NCBI RefSeq assembly: GCF_033958435.1
Contig: NC_134141.1
Location: 98,931,001-98,995,000, forward strand
DNA from: Carettochelys insculpta
Taxonomy: Eukaryota; Chordata; Testudines; Carettochelyidae
Length of the DNA: 64,000 nt
Direction: 5' to 3'
The position numbers and the translations under genes are program-made. Shown here in pieces: positions 24,001-36,092 of the stretch (position 1 is its first letter; every line of letters starts with the position of its first letter). The notes beneath the pieces were generated by a model that had not been told where the DNA came from, did not search any database, and saw only the letters and a program-made list of their open reading frames with translations.

Positions 24001-25589
24001 GTCCTGTTTTCCATTTTGGGGAATGACGTTCATCCTAAGCACTCTGAATAAGCATCATTTCCTGCTCAGTACAATGGTCTAGGAATAAAATGATTGATGT
24101 GTACAGCATTTAATGAATGTACATCAAACACCAAACTCTGTGATATACATCAAAACAGCCACATATATTTTTCCTGGTGAAAGAATAGAGATTTCTAAAT
24201 AAACTCTGACATGTTTCTTTTCTGAGTTTAAACTTTTTAAAATATATCACTTTAAAAATATAATTGCATCCGATCACCAAGGAAACCTCAAGGGTCAAAT
24301 TCTGTTCTGACTTATCCCCCATGAAACTGCCTCCCAGGTCTTGGAACTGGCCAGCATATAATATGAGACAGAATGTGAACACTGGCCCCTGTGTAAATTA
24401 CCAGATACTGAGAGAGTGGAATTTACCTGCTTTGTGTGATTGTTTAGAATGTCATTATGTCACATTTACTTCTGCCTTTGATTCAGTTTTGACTGTAACA
24501 AATCATGACAGAGAATTAACAGAGTCAGATCAGAGACCAACAAAAGAAAAACTGTAAATATTTTAGGAAGAAAAACACAGAATTGAGGCTGCAAAAATGC
24601 ACTCAAATGAAGACATGGGCACACATTAGCTGAAAGAAGAAAAGAGTACAATTTTATTGAATATTAAGTAAAACATAATGAAGTCAACAGACAGGCAGCT
24701 TGGGTGGTTTTCAGTCAATCCCTAGATGACAATGTGCCCCTGAACTCTGATTTAAAATAGTGGATCAAACAAAATCTCCAATCTTCATGCAGACTGAGCC
24801 TTGCTGTGGGAAAGTCCCTAATGTTCTCAATTTGACCTGGAAACTCTTCAGGGCAAACATACTGTGATTAAGTGCAGAACAAGTTATTTCAAAATATCTT
24901 TGGGGAGGTGGCTGTAGGGGTTAGCTTATTCAATAAAAATACAGCAATTTTAAACATCCTGGGTCAGCTCCTTAAAGCTTGCTCTGCTCACACTCTGTTC
25001 TAGGAGTCAGGCAAAAGGAACAGAAATAGGATTTTATGCCAAATCCTCCTGTGCATAGGATCTATCAGGAGTGTGAGGGGGTTACAGTCAGGATGAAATA
25101 AAGTATGAACAAATAATTTTGTGTTTCCGTGATCCTCACCTGTACCATCACCCCTAGAGCGCTATTATCAGCCTTCATAAATTACAGCAGCCCTGAGGCT
25201 GCTCTAATTTACACCAAGGGTTGAATTGGCACTTGAGTGGCTCCAGGAACATAGGCACACAAAGGTGGTTTAAACTAAAAATACCTCTGTCCCTGCCCAA
25301 ACTTGCTACACCACAATCCTCAACCCATGATCTAAGATACTAGTTTGAATATCTTTACTTTTCCTTTTGTTTGTTTGTTTTTTTATTTTCATCACATTGT
25401 TTATGCTACTGAGTATAATGACATAGGAATATATTTCCAGATATTTTGTAATTCAGATGCCCAGATTTTACGATGACCACATTGCCCTATGGAAAATACA
25501 GAACACTGGCCTCCAGGGCCATGTCATGTCAGTGTATGTCAGGACTTTTCAGCGACAGGGGGTTATTGCCCAGTGGTAAGGCGCTAGGG
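24001..25589. other. Non-coding, nothing recognised
   Basis: AT-rich sequence with a (GTTT)n-type patch near 25370-25382. 25090-25220 contains diverged palindromic-repeat wording (TAATTTACACCAAGGG). No gene is seen. Confidence 0.45.
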
Positions 25590-26060
25590 ATGGAGGGGAG
25601 CTCCTCAGCCTCCCAATAAGGGTGGACCAAAGGATGGGGGCTCTGCAACCTTCTGGCAAAGGGGTGCTGAGGGTAGGCGTTTTGCAGCCTCCCAGCAGGG
25701 GGAAACAAAGAATGTATCAGCTGCCCCATGGAGGAGCTTCCATCTAGCAGAAGCTGCCTCCCCAAGGGCTGGGGGGGATGCTGGGGAATGAGACATACAC
25801 CTCATGAAGGAGATCCCTGACAACAGGAGCTGCCTGCCCTGGGTAGGATACACCAGAGAATGAGGCAGTCACCCTGCGGCAGAGCTCACGGGCAGTGGGG
25901 GTTGCCTTGGTGGGGTGCCAGGAAGTAGGGCAGCTGCCCCATGGAGAAGCTCCCCTGCAGCAGAAACTGCTGTCCCAAGGCACAGGACACCATGGAACAG
26001 GGCAGCTGCCCCATGGGGGAGCTCTCTGGCAGTGGGAGCTGCAGCCCAAGATACCAACTC
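25590..26060 (+). repeat. Degenerate minisatellite, about 65-76 bp period
   Basis: The unit core CAGCTGCCCCATGGAGGAGC recurs in variants at about 25718, 25794, 25866, 25931 and 26003, with a shared second part (GCAG..GAAGCTGC). Less similar units extend back to about 25590. The long minus-strand open frames here reflect the repeat, not a gene. Confidence 0.65.
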
Positions 26061-28281
26061 ACCAAGGAACAGAAGCCCTGCAAAATATGGGTCAATTTGC
26101 CCATTTTCTTAAAATAGTCAGAACATCTGTAAGAAAGCTTAAATGAGGGACTGTCCCAGTAAAAACAGGGTGGATGGTCACCTTATCAGATGTGCACCCA
26201 CAAAAATCCCCACCTTTAAAATGTTAAATGTTTTAGAACATTGCATACAATCTGCCATATAAGCATTCCACAGTCAGCAATACAATAATTTCCAGTTTTT
26301 CACTATGTAACCATAACTTCAATTCAAGATATTATTTTACTGTCAAATAATCTGTCTTTAAATGAATTACATTACATTTTTAAAATAAAAAATTTTGCCT
26401 GTTTTGCTAGATGCTGTAGGCAACATTGACAACAAGAATTAAGAATCAACCTTTTTCTGAGTTTCCTTATAAATTCTTAGTTGCAAGAAACCATCCAATA
26501 TTATTGTGGTTTTCCCCCATTTTCCCCATAATGTTGTTGCTTTCACTGGTTGCACGTCCAACATTAAATCTAGATTCTTAAGATTTTTGAGGCAAGGAAT
26601 GTGTCTAATGAACTTATTTGTAAAATGCCTACCACCCCAGGTTAGCTAAAATTGAATCAATGATAATGATAATAAAATATTTCCCTCTCAATATAAGATT
26701 ATCATTGTTGGCTGTTTACTTCTTTGTCCAGTCTAATTTTAAATATCCCATCCTACACATTTTCCTTTTCTTTCTCTGGGGAGACTCTTCATTTCCATAT
26801 CCCAGCCTCTCACTGTGAAGTTGCTTTTTCCTGCTACTCAAGCAAAAATGATCTATTTATGATTTAAATCATTTGTCCCTAGTTATATTTACTGAACTAT
26901 TTTGGATAAATCCGATTGAAAATTATAACCTTTCTAAGGGTTGTTCAGACCATCCTATACAATTCAATACAGAATTATATCCCTTCTATTAAATCCTACA
27001 GGAGAGTTCAAACAAACTTTAGAAAAGAGATCATGTCTTCTGAAATTTCATTGCCCAGGGGTAGGGAAGTAAAGGTGGATTGCCTCTTTTTTGCAAGGAA
27101 GGAGTCAAAACAAGCGGAGGAGTAAGGCACCATTGCCATTAATTAAAAATAAAATCAAATAGGAAAAATTCAGCAGCTAATCCTCATCCCTAAACTAGAA
27201 AATAACTATCCAGAGAGAGACTCATAACCCTACCTGATACCCTCTTTCAACACAACTACCAATCTTTCTTGTGCTCTTCCCTTCCCCCAGAAGTCTGGGT
27301 GAATAGACAGACCTTGAAGTATGCCCTGAAGGTCAACATATTCAAGCTATTGCAGACCAAAGAGGAAAGGGAGGGTTAAAAGGGAAAGCAGCCCTAGTAG
27401 AAAGCACACTGCTGGCAGCTGCCTTTCTTTTATATGAAGGGGCTTCAACTTCAGCACCTCCCACTAATGGCAGCTGTGAGCATCTCACTTGGGGAGAGAT
27501 TCACTCTCTCCAGTAGGCAGGTCACAGACCACTTAGAGCTTTGTAGGTCAAAAATAACACTTGAAACTCCACCTGGAAACTAATAGGTAGATGCACTAGT
27601 GTCATGTGCTCTCAGCAATATACACAGCTTAATGAGCAGCTGCAGCATTCTGCCCAAGCTTCAGTTCAGCCTGAGTTCTTTGATGTAATATAGACTGCAT
27701 TGCAGCAATCTCAGTGGGATCACAAGAATGACGTATATATCTAAAAGGAGCGATAAAAACCTGACCAGAAAATGATGGGGAAAGGACCATCCTTCAACCT
27801 GCTGCAGTCTGATCAATTGAGAATTCAGTCATCCCACCAAATTGTGAACTGGCAGAAACATACCCTCACAAAGAAGGGGAGATACCATCTTTGCCATATC
27901 TGCTGGCAGCTTCTCTCACCCCACCAGCATTGCCTCAAGTCTGATCCAGATTGCGATCAGCCAGCTGGTTCTCATCTATTCCTCAATCTCAGCCAGCCAG
28001 GGGGAGACACTTGACAGTGAAGAGTGAGTCAGATGAGTGATATCTATGACCGGATTCTCCTTTGTTCTGTCCCGTCACACTGTTATTACTCAGGCTGTAC
28101 AGCAGAGAATCTCAGCCCTTTATGCTTCTTGTCAATCGTGTACTGTAAATGCCATAGACTGTGTCTTCTCACAAGCATCACCATAGATATACAGACACGC
28201 AGAACAAAATGGGGGTACCTGAGTCCTGCAGATACCACATGACAGAACTCTTGGGGAAGAGGAACAGTTGCCCAGAACTTA
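26061..28281. other. Non-coding; possible old LINE-derived segment
   Basis: 27480-27770 (CACTTAGAGCTTTGTAGGTC, CACCTGGAAACTAATAGGTA, GCAGCTGCAGCATTCTGCCC) resembles an ancient sauropsid interspersed repeat that appears to continue past the MITE at 28282. The rest is unrecognised. Confidence 0.4.
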
Positions 28282-28685
28282 GGCCACATCTACACAGGCA
28301 ACCTCTGCTGACAGAGGTCACTGCTGAAACTATGTCAACAGATAGCATCTACACACAAAAGCTGATCGAAAGAGCAAGCTGCTCCGTAGACAGAGAGCAG
28401 CCAGACTGCCCAGCCGTCTCTCGACAGAATGGCTGACCAGAAGTTCTGCAAACATGGCTGCTCAGGGAACCGGAAGCCCTCTCTGTTGACAGAAGTGTCT
28501 ACCCAGGCACCCTGTCCACAAAACACTGTTGAGAGGCATTATATGCGATCAGGAATAGGGATAACACTGCAGACTGAATAGCTGAGTTTTGTCCACAAAC
28601 TATTGATAGAACGCTTTAACCGTGTAGACGCTCAGTCAACAAAATTCCCGTTTTGTCAACAGAAGCTGCCCACGTAGACGTGGTC
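28282..28685. mobile_element. MITE with GTCTACAC-type terminal repeats
   Basis: The left end GGCCACATCTACACAGGC and the inverted right end GACCACGTCTACGTGGGC match at 14 of 18 positions. The interior repeats TCTGTTGACAG/GTCAACA motifs. It has no coding capacity. Flanks TTA (left) and AAA (right) do not give a clean target-site duplication. Confidence 0.6.
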
Positions 28686-30263
28686 AAATAGCCTCACTGA
28701 ATTACAGACCTGTCTACTCCCTGTAGGATTCACAGACCTGCCAGCAGTACCTCACCTCAGCCATAACAAAGGCATGGAAAAGAACCATCATTAGGAGATT
28801 ACTATCTAATTCTAACTGCAGTGTTCTCCTTATATCTATAGCTGGACTGATGAAGATCTGAGGCAACTACAGACTGTGGGAGTTGCCACAACTCTACAGG
28901 GTTTTAACCAGGAACAGATAAAAGACATACCAGGCTGTCATGATCAATTGATAATTGTTTCAGTTAATGATGCACCACATCATCCATAAGTGAAGTCAGC
29001 AATATACCCTCCTTAGGAGAAATACTGATGTGCTCCAACAGCAGTTGATACCATTTCTTCCTTAATGGCCTTCATTAGCCAAAAAAAGATATTGATATGA
29101 AACAGGTTACAGAATGAAGGGCTCTCACCCCCACTCCTAGCATCATGGGCCTACAGTCTGCAAGACAAGATTTAGCATTTGTCGTCTCCAGATCACATCC
29201 TGTATCCACAGATGCATGTAGCTCAGCCTGATTTCACTCATTATTACAACAGACAAAAAGAAATATATTACAATACCAAGAAACTCAAACTAACCACTAG
29301 TCCGAGACAACTCGGATTAGCAATGTTATTATAAGAGGTGACACAGCAGACCATGCTATTAACTTTAGATGGATTTTTGTCCTCTAAATTGTTTAAGCAG
29401 TTGCTTTCAATGATACATTCTCTCTTTGGCCCAGTAACTACTTCTGAGAGAAAGCAAACAAGCAAGCAAGACATAACATACTCAATTTATTTCTGATTGT
29501 GAAAAATATATTTAAAGTGAAAAAACCTACAAAATAAGAGTTCTTATTTTTATTTTTATTTTGATTATTTTTATGAACCTATTCTGCAGCCAAACATTTG
29601 ATCATACCTTTTGTTTTTAGAAAGACACACTTTTTTGCAGCATTAATGTACTGTCAGTGATTAAGCTGTTTTTTCTCACGTCTTTCATTCTTATTTCCCA
29701 TTTTTCCAGGAGAAGCACAGTTAATTGAGGGCCCAATTCTCCTATTAACCTGTCAGGAGTTTTGTAGTGAGAGTGGGAGGCGGAGCAGACCCAAATTTGA
29801 AACTGTGTCTGAGTGAATAAAGCAAATGCTTAGAAGAGCTTGCTTTGTATCTATAAAGGCAAATTATTATTGTCTTTGTGTCCTAAAGTCATCACACAGA
29901 CCTTTTTATGCTTCTACTTATGATTATTGTTCCTGTTTATTATGACAGTGCCTAAGTTTTAACCAAGCACTACATAAACACAGAGTCCTAAAGAATAGCA
30001 AAATAAATCTCTAAATTAATAAGCTGATTATTCAAACAATAAAAAACATTTTGATAAACAGAATATTTATTGGAAAAGTTATATAAAATTGTAAATTAAT
30101 AACGTGATTGTTTTAAAGCTAATGTTCAGGTCATTAAAACATAATAGATTGTCTCTTCATTTTCCCCTGTGTTTTGGGATCCACGAGTTGAAAAGTTTGC
30201 CGGAGAGAACAAATTGAAACATTTTCAAATGACAAAATAAATCTTAAATAAATAAATAAAAAA
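28686..30263. other. Non-coding, mostly unrecognised
   Basis: 29935-29990 (ACAGTGCCTAAGTTTTAACC, AGCACTACATAAACACAG) looks like an old amniote repeat. The remaining sequence is AT-rich without gene signals. Confidence 0.45.
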
Positions 30264-30528
30264 CCTACAAACTGCTAAGATGAGAATTTAAGTGGCATGT
30301 TTCGTTCCAAAACAATTTAATATCCGATCCTTCAACTCCTAGTACCCCAAAATGGTATTAATACTGTATATGAAAAGGAATCTTAAAAAAACAGAACAAA
30401 AAAAATCCTACAAACTGCTAAGATGAGAATTTAAGTGGCATGTTTCCTTCCAAAACAATTTTAATGTCTAATTCTTCAACTCCTAGTACACCACAACCAT
30501 ATTAATACTGTATATGAAAAGGAATTTA
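30264..30528 (+). repeat. Tandem duplication, 143-bp period
   Basis: The unit beginning CCTACAAACTGCTAAGATGA at 30264 is repeated at 30407. Both contain TTTAAGTGGCATGTTTC, CAACTCCTAGTAC and AATACTGTATATGAAAAGGA. The second unit is slightly shorter at its end. Confidence 0.85.
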
Positions 30529-30663
30529 GCATGTGACCTGTACATGATTTAGCCTAATTGTTTTTTGCACTACCTCCAATTAAGTGGCAGAGATAATTTG
30601 ACTTTGAAAAGTAATGCAAGTCCATGGGCCAATTTAAGTAGAGGCACAGCTCCATTGAACTCA

Positions 30664-30956
30664 ATAGCTATGTCTACACTAGAGAGTTCTGTTGACAAAA
30701 CACTGTTCTGTAGCTCGACAGAACAGGGCACGTTTGTCTTCAGCCTTCTGCCTCTCCCCCACAAGACAGAACACCTTTCTGAACAGAATCTATCAGAAAA
30801 AGCCATGTGGGCCCTCCGAGGGGCCCTCTGTCCAGGGACAGGTCTTCTGGATCACCAGGCAGCCCTGTCTGCTGTGTTTCCAGTTGTCCATTCTGTTGAG
30901 AGAGTGGCCGGGCAGTCCTGCCACTCTCTGCCCACCGAGTGGATCACTTTTGTGTT
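30664..30956. mobile_element. Truncated MITE related to the 28.3-kb copy
   Basis: It begins AGCTATGTCTACACTAGAGA and shares internal TGTTGACAAAACACTGTT and CGACAGAACAGG motifs with the 28.3-kb element. No matching right terminus is present. Confidence 0.5.
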
Positions 30957-31414
30957 TGATTCATTGAGGACTTGAAAACTGGGGCCTAGTGTCTATGTTC
31001 TAACACATCAGGGCATATATTTACAAGACAGACAAAAAATAGCATTGAAGTCTTACTAGTTCAAGGTCCTACAATTCATAAAGAATTTACAAAACTGCTG
31101 TTTAAAAAATGATGAAGTATAAGCCAACTAACTTTACTATACAACTTCCGTATGAACATTGGTTTGGTTTTTCCCCTAGTTACATTAAGCAGTGAGAGAA
31201 GGAGACCCAACATGAAAACTGAACTGAAACTTTCTTTAAACATAATTGATATAACTAGGTGAGCGCCCAAGCTAGTAAGGGCTCAGTCTCAATTCTGTTC
31301 CCTCTGAATTTCCTAGCAAAACCTAATTGACTTCAAAAGTGACAAGCAAAACAAGAAGGGTATGATAATAACAGTGCTTACTCAGATGAGTAAAATTACT
31401 GCTTTGGTGATAAC

Positions 31415-31470
31415 AAGCCGTCCTGTAGCATCTTAAAGTCTACCAAATTTATCAGTGATAGTGACTCCTT
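31415..31470. repeat. Fragment of the same fold-back family
   Basis: CCTGTAGCATCTTAAAGTCT followed by ACCAAATTTATCAGTGAT resembles the arm segment AGCACTTTAAAGACTAGCAA with a TTTATTAGGTGA continuation of the 35.9-kb element. It is short and diverged. Confidence 0.4.
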
Positions 31471-31644
31471 CAGGGGAAACATTAAAAAGCTTTTCAGTTC
31501 TCTTCTATTGGATTGAATCCTGGGTTCCTTGTACATCCCACTGCTGCTGGCTCCAATGGGTGTAGAAGGAATTCAGAATTATCCTGTATACTCTCACAAG
31601 CAGGGCCCAATCCTGCCAAATCTTACTGGCTTCATATTACACAA

Positions 31645-31712
31645 GGGTAGTGCAGAGGACTAGACTCAATGATCTCTTGAGGTCTCTTCCAATTCGAATA
31701 TTCTATGATTCA
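31645..31712 (+). mobile_element. CR1 LINE 3' end fragment, sense
   Basis: GGACTAGACTCAATGATCTC, then GGTCTCTTCCAATTC and ATTCTATGATTC form the CR1 3' terminus with one to two copies of the 8-bp tail. Confidence 0.7.
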
Positions 31713-31978
31713 TTGGAATTAGGTCAGAAATATTTAGGTGTTAAACTAGTTTTGTTTGGGGGAGGACTGTTTGCTCTGTTTTGTTAGTTTTGCTGTGAAT
31801 GATTTTCTTTAAAATAATGTCAAGGTAACATTCATAAAATCTATTGTCCTGCCAATGGTCCAAACATTTGGAATTCCTACAACTGTGTCTGCTAAGGAAC
31901 TACACTTGAGTAAGGGGAGGGCCTGCTTGGTTTCACAGCATTTCGCCCCAGGCTCTGTAAGCAAACCTCTGGTTTCTA

Positions 31979-32136
31979 GACTAACAGATATTTTGGAGCA
32001 TAAGCTTTCGTGGGCAAAGACCCACTTTGAGCTTTGACCACAAAAGCTTATGCTCCAAAATATCTGTTAGTCAATAAGGTGCCACGGGACTTCTTGTTTG
32101 TGAAGATACTGACTAACTCAGCTACCCCTCTGATAT
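31979..32136 (+). mobile_element. Fold-back retroelement insertion, same family, older
   Basis: Arms beginning GACTAACAGATATTTTGGAG (31979) and ending at 32072 form an inverted repeat around the centre near 32028. A 64-nt tail ends in CTACCCCTCTGATAT at 32136. The 11-bp TCTGGTTTCTA at 31968-31978 recurs at 32137-32147 as a target-site duplication. The left arm, read on the minus strand, shows GTGGG...CCCACGAAAGC, a hammerhead-like core remnant. The right arm is degraded (CACAAAAGC). Confidence 0.75.
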
Positions 32137-32147
32137 TCTGGTTTCTA

Positions 32148-33599
32148 ATTATTATACCACACAAGATGCTTTTAAGTTATATATGGATTGGTAAATAGTT
32201 TAAGATAGCAAATATTGTGTGACTAAAAATAGTAAAATGTACTTAAAATGGAGAAAAATGACAAGAAAAAGGTGGTATTTTCAACTAAAAAATTAAGCAC
32301 CAATTTTCCACACTGAAGTCCATGGGCATTTGCTACGGACTTCAGTGGGACTAGGACTGTGTCCAAACATGATTATTTACTTCAGGAGAGAAGTGCTCAA
32401 GCAAACATAGAAATAAATAGCAGATCTCCCACCGGCTTCAACAGAAGCAGAAAGCCCTATATGAACTCATATATAGTGCCTGATCCTGCAAATCCTTATC
32501 CCTAGAAGTAGCCCATTGAGTAATATGGATCTAAGCACACCAATGAGGAGAAGTCTACTCTGAATTTACAGGAATTGATTGCAGTTTGTGCCCTGACATT
32601 AATTTTGGCACAAAATGTTTGGATTTCAAACCCTGTTTGTTTTAAACATGTCACATTAATGATAGGATTTTATTCATAGCATCACATTTCCATAGGAAGA
32701 GTAACTTAAGAGTTGTGGTAAAAACCTTCATAAACTTTTCAAGTTAATTCCCACCATATTTTACTTTATCAAGCCCAGTGACCTGTCTAACATTATCTCT
32801 ATATACCTGCTAAGTTTAACACATTTCAAACAACACCTTGTATTTGTGACAGGTCAAAATAAACAGCACGTTTTACCCATGAGAAAAAAAAAAGGAGTGC
32901 TAGGATTACTGTTAAGAATCTTTTTTTCCCCCCTGGGGAAAAAAGGTAGCAGAGTCCTGAATTCTCTGAAACACTGGAGATTCTCCCATTTAGTTTGAAT
33001 AGGTTAAAATGTCTTTGATGGGAAATTATTAGAAAAGTTTTAAATTGTAATTGTTCTGCTCCGAACACAAAGGTTTTTATAGCTGTTAAGTCTAAACATG
33101 GAAACACTAGTCAGCCACAAACTGCAGCCTTCCAAATTGCATAGGAATTGAGTTCCTGGCCACAGACAAATTTCTTAATTTCAGGTTAGTTCTCTCAATT
33201 ACAATATCTACTGAAAATAGCATGCAATGTTCTATGGTTAGAGCAATCACCTTCCTTTTCTCAAAATAGACTAGCCTGATTATAGCCCTCATTTCAATTA
33301 CACTGATGTAAACCTCGGGAAACAGCATCGACTGTGAAAGGGATACTTCGGATTTACACCGCCATCCGAATCTGCTATTGTCTGTGCTGTAATGCAGCGT
33401 GAATAGCTAGAATTAGCCTTCTTATGGACCCATGCACTGAACCAGACGGAGATCTAGGAACGCCCCCCCCCACACCCACACCAAGGAAGATCCAAAAGTT
33501 GGGGTGACGGGCAGCCAAAGGAACCCCCTTCTCCCCGCTTCTCCAAACGAGGTTTACAATGTTTTTCATCCCTCTCATCTGCATCAAAAAGCCTTAACT
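32148..33599. other. Non-coding, nothing firm
   Basis: AT-rich, with diverged palindromic-repeat wording at 32300-32355 and 32460-32500. A poly-C run lies near 33463-33471. No exon is seen. Confidence 0.45.
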
Positions 33600-35100
33600 G
33601 CCCGTCGTACCCACAGGTGTGGCTCCCCGGGAAGAGCCGGGAGCAAACTGCCTCTCATGCCATACAACGGGCTTGGGTGACGCGGCGCAGGAGGGAGTTT
33701 AGTTATTCGCCCCCATTACAACACCGAAGCGAAGCGCTGTGATCCGCGCGCTGGTTCTGACCCCAGCCCTGGCGAGGTGAAGCGGGGTCTCCATTAACGC
33801 AGCCCCTTTCCTGGCGCTCACCCCCAACGGGGAGCAGCGCAGAGGCTTTTACGAGACCCGCCTGGTTGGCAAACTCCTCGTGCGACCTTGTTTACACCCT
33901 GGGCCTGTGGGAGGGGAGGGGAGGGGAGGCGAGGCGGAGCGGGCGAGCCAGACAGCGCAGTGTTTGGAAACATTCCCCCCTAGAACAACAAAGCGAGCTG
34001 TAAAGCCTCCAGGTGGTGCATTTGTTGCCCTGTCTGCGAGGTGCGGTGGCTCCTGGCCCGGCAGAGCCGCGAGCTGCGGCGGACATTGAGAACGTCTCTT
34101 CTGGCCGATTCCGAAGGCAGATAAGGAGCCGCCGAGCCACCAGCTCTGTCTAGACTTCGGACCTCACAAGTCACGCTGGTTGTTTGGATTAGCCTCGGGA
34201 GATCGCCCAACCTGAGCAGCCTCCGAGAGAAAAGACGCCGTAACACCCTATTTTCCGCTTCCCGGCGCTTGTCAAGCGCTGCCCCAGAGATAGCAGCGGA
34301 GATCTGGTCTGACCAGTGTCTCTGTTTCCCACCCTCCCCCCTCTCCCGCCCGCCCCTCGCCTTGCTTTGCCCCGCGCCGCCGGGGATACGGGTCTTTGCC
34401 CGCCACAGCTTGGGCGCCGATGTACCTGTTAGTCCACAAGGTGCCCCAGGGCTTCTGGTCGGGTTTGAAGATGCAGACGCCCCCCTGGTCACTTACCCCC
34501 GCCCCCTTTGGTCAGTTTCCTCGCAGGACTCCCTAGCCACCGGGAACCACTTCCACTGCGGAGAGACCCCCCCGGCCGTGCGGCCGGTTTCTAACCTAGG
34601 GGACACGATCCGGCTAGCAGCCGCCCTGCGTGTTCCGTTTCCGCCGCAGTGGGATCGGGCCCGAGTCGCAGAGTGTGACCAGAGCGTTGGGGGCTAAGTC
34701 GCAAGCCGCCGCCGAGCTGGTTACGGGGTACCAGCTACCGACAGAGCGGGTCAGGGCGGCTAACTGCGTGCGCCGGCCCAACCGGACGAGCCCTGGCGAA
34801 GCAGCAGCTTGTTGGACACACGCGGGTGCATTTTGCCTCCGCGTCCCGGGTGCGCGACGCTCTGCAGCCCCTGCTCAGTCCCGCGGTCCGTCCTTCCCCC
34901 CCACCCCCCGCCCTTGCGAACTAACTTCTCTGTCTACACTTCAGGGCTCCCCGGGCGGAGCGGAGATCCTCCACCCCGGGCTGGGCCGCTGGTAGCCGCG
35001 AAGTTTACGTTTGTGGCGCCTGGGCTCAAACAGTCCTTCAGTGGCTCGCTCGGTTATCGAGAAAACAACAGGCAGAAACGATCCGTAAACGGGCTGCCGC
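33600..35100. promoter_or_regulatory. CpG-island-like block without a recognised gene
   Basis: About 1.5 kb of CpG-rich sequence lies about 5 kb beyond the ISL1 stop codon, flanked by AT-rich DNA. It includes a (GGGGA)n-type run near 33911-33930. Several open frames exist in both directions, but none resembles a known protein and they fit GC-rich composition. It could be a promoter of an unannotated transcript or a polycomb-type island of the ISL1 domain. It contains a diverged repeat remnant at 34387-34500. Confidence 0.55.
34387..34500 (+). mobile_element. GC-shifted remnant of the fold-back (Penelope-like) repeat
   Basis: The stretch with GGGTCTTTGCCC, then CAGCTT, then CTGTTAGTC, AAGGTGCC and TTGAAGAT follows the same order and spacing as the right half of the 31979-32136 element. 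Most differences replace A/T by G/C. It is a degraded insertion inside the CpG-rich block. Its 3' limit is approximate. Confidence 0.55.
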
Positions 35101-35881
35101 CCTTTAGAGCTAGTCCCCGCTCAGGGGAAAACCGCAACCCGCACCGAAGTGAGACTGGCTCCTGCAACGTCTTTACACGAGTCGGAACTTAACAGCGCTG
35201 CAAGAATCTGGGTAGTGTCTAGTCTTCCTGGTTTTATTCACTTTAAACTGACCAGAGGATTGCTTGCAAAGGAAGCAGCCCCTCCATGTAGACAGCACTT
35301 TCTGATCACTCTTTTTTTTTTAGTTCAATGACCCAAACGGAATATTACATATCTATAAAAACCAAGTACTTACTGTTCAGATATTTGACTTGTCTTAAAA
35401 GTGGCATTCGGGCCGCAGACGTCTGCGTTTCATCCACACGCTGGGTTGGGATGTTCCCAGAGAGATTTACCTAGAAACAAATTGAAATGAGAAGAGTTTT
35501 GAATATGACCTTGGTGCAGACAAAATTCAGAGTGAATTTAAGCGGTCCTTGAATGAGATCAAACTCATGGGAGCAAAACACTTTGAAATTGCGCATTTAT
35601 CCTGCACGCTGCGCGTTATTAGGACGCAAGAGTGGGCAAAAGGGCCATAGAGGCTGGTTTTATTAATTACCACCCCGTTCTTAAAGTGCTTGGGGGGGAA
35701 AAATTAAATAAACTAGGTAGAATAGTACAAAGGAATGCAGCCAATATCTGTCTCGTGACCTGCTCACACATATTTGTACGCGCAAAAATTGTCCCTCAGG
35801 ACGTCCCTCTCAAGCTAGTGCGTTGTAAACTTGGTACCAACCCCTTTCCCCCTCCCCAACGAAGGAGAGATACACAGAAAC
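35101..35881. other. Non-coding, nothing recognised
   Basis: Transition from the CpG-rich block to AT-rich DNA. No gene or repeat is recognised. Confidence 0.45.
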
Positions 35882-35894
35882 ATACAAGAGTGCA

Positions 35895-36092
35895 CTATCA
35901 CAACAAAAAGCAGGCAAGTAGCACTTTAAAGATTAGCAAAATAGTTTATTAGGTGAGCTTTCGTGGGACAGACCAAGTGGGTCTGTCCCACGAAAGCTCA
36001 CCTAATAAACTATTTTGCTAGTCTTTAAAGTGCTACTTGCCTGCTTTTTGTTGTGATAGCGTATAGACTAGCACAGCTTACTCTCCGTTACT
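35895..36092 (+). mobile_element. Fold-back retroelement insertion, Penelope-like family (probable)
   Basis: Left arm 35895-35974 and right arm 35980-36059 are 80-nt inverted repeats with one mismatch, separated by five bases. A 33-nt tail follows to 36092. The 13-bp sequence ATACAAGAGTGCA occurs directly before (35882-35894) and directly after (36093-36105) and is a perfect target-site duplication. Arms carry GTGGGTCTGTCCCACGAAAG, a hammerhead-like stem II plus GAAA box. Such motifs are known in Penelope-like element repeats. The near-identical arms suggest a relatively recent insertion. Confidence 0.75.

Noticed and set aside
33880..35192. Several 80-170 residue open frames in the 33.6-35.1 kb CpG-rich block
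   Set aside because: No domain, no conserved start context, frames on both strands and composition-driven lack of stops.
35895..36092. Functional hammerhead ribozyme
   Set aside because: Stem II and the GAAA box are visible, but the CUGANGA side is missing at the palindrome centre, so only a core remnant is claimed.
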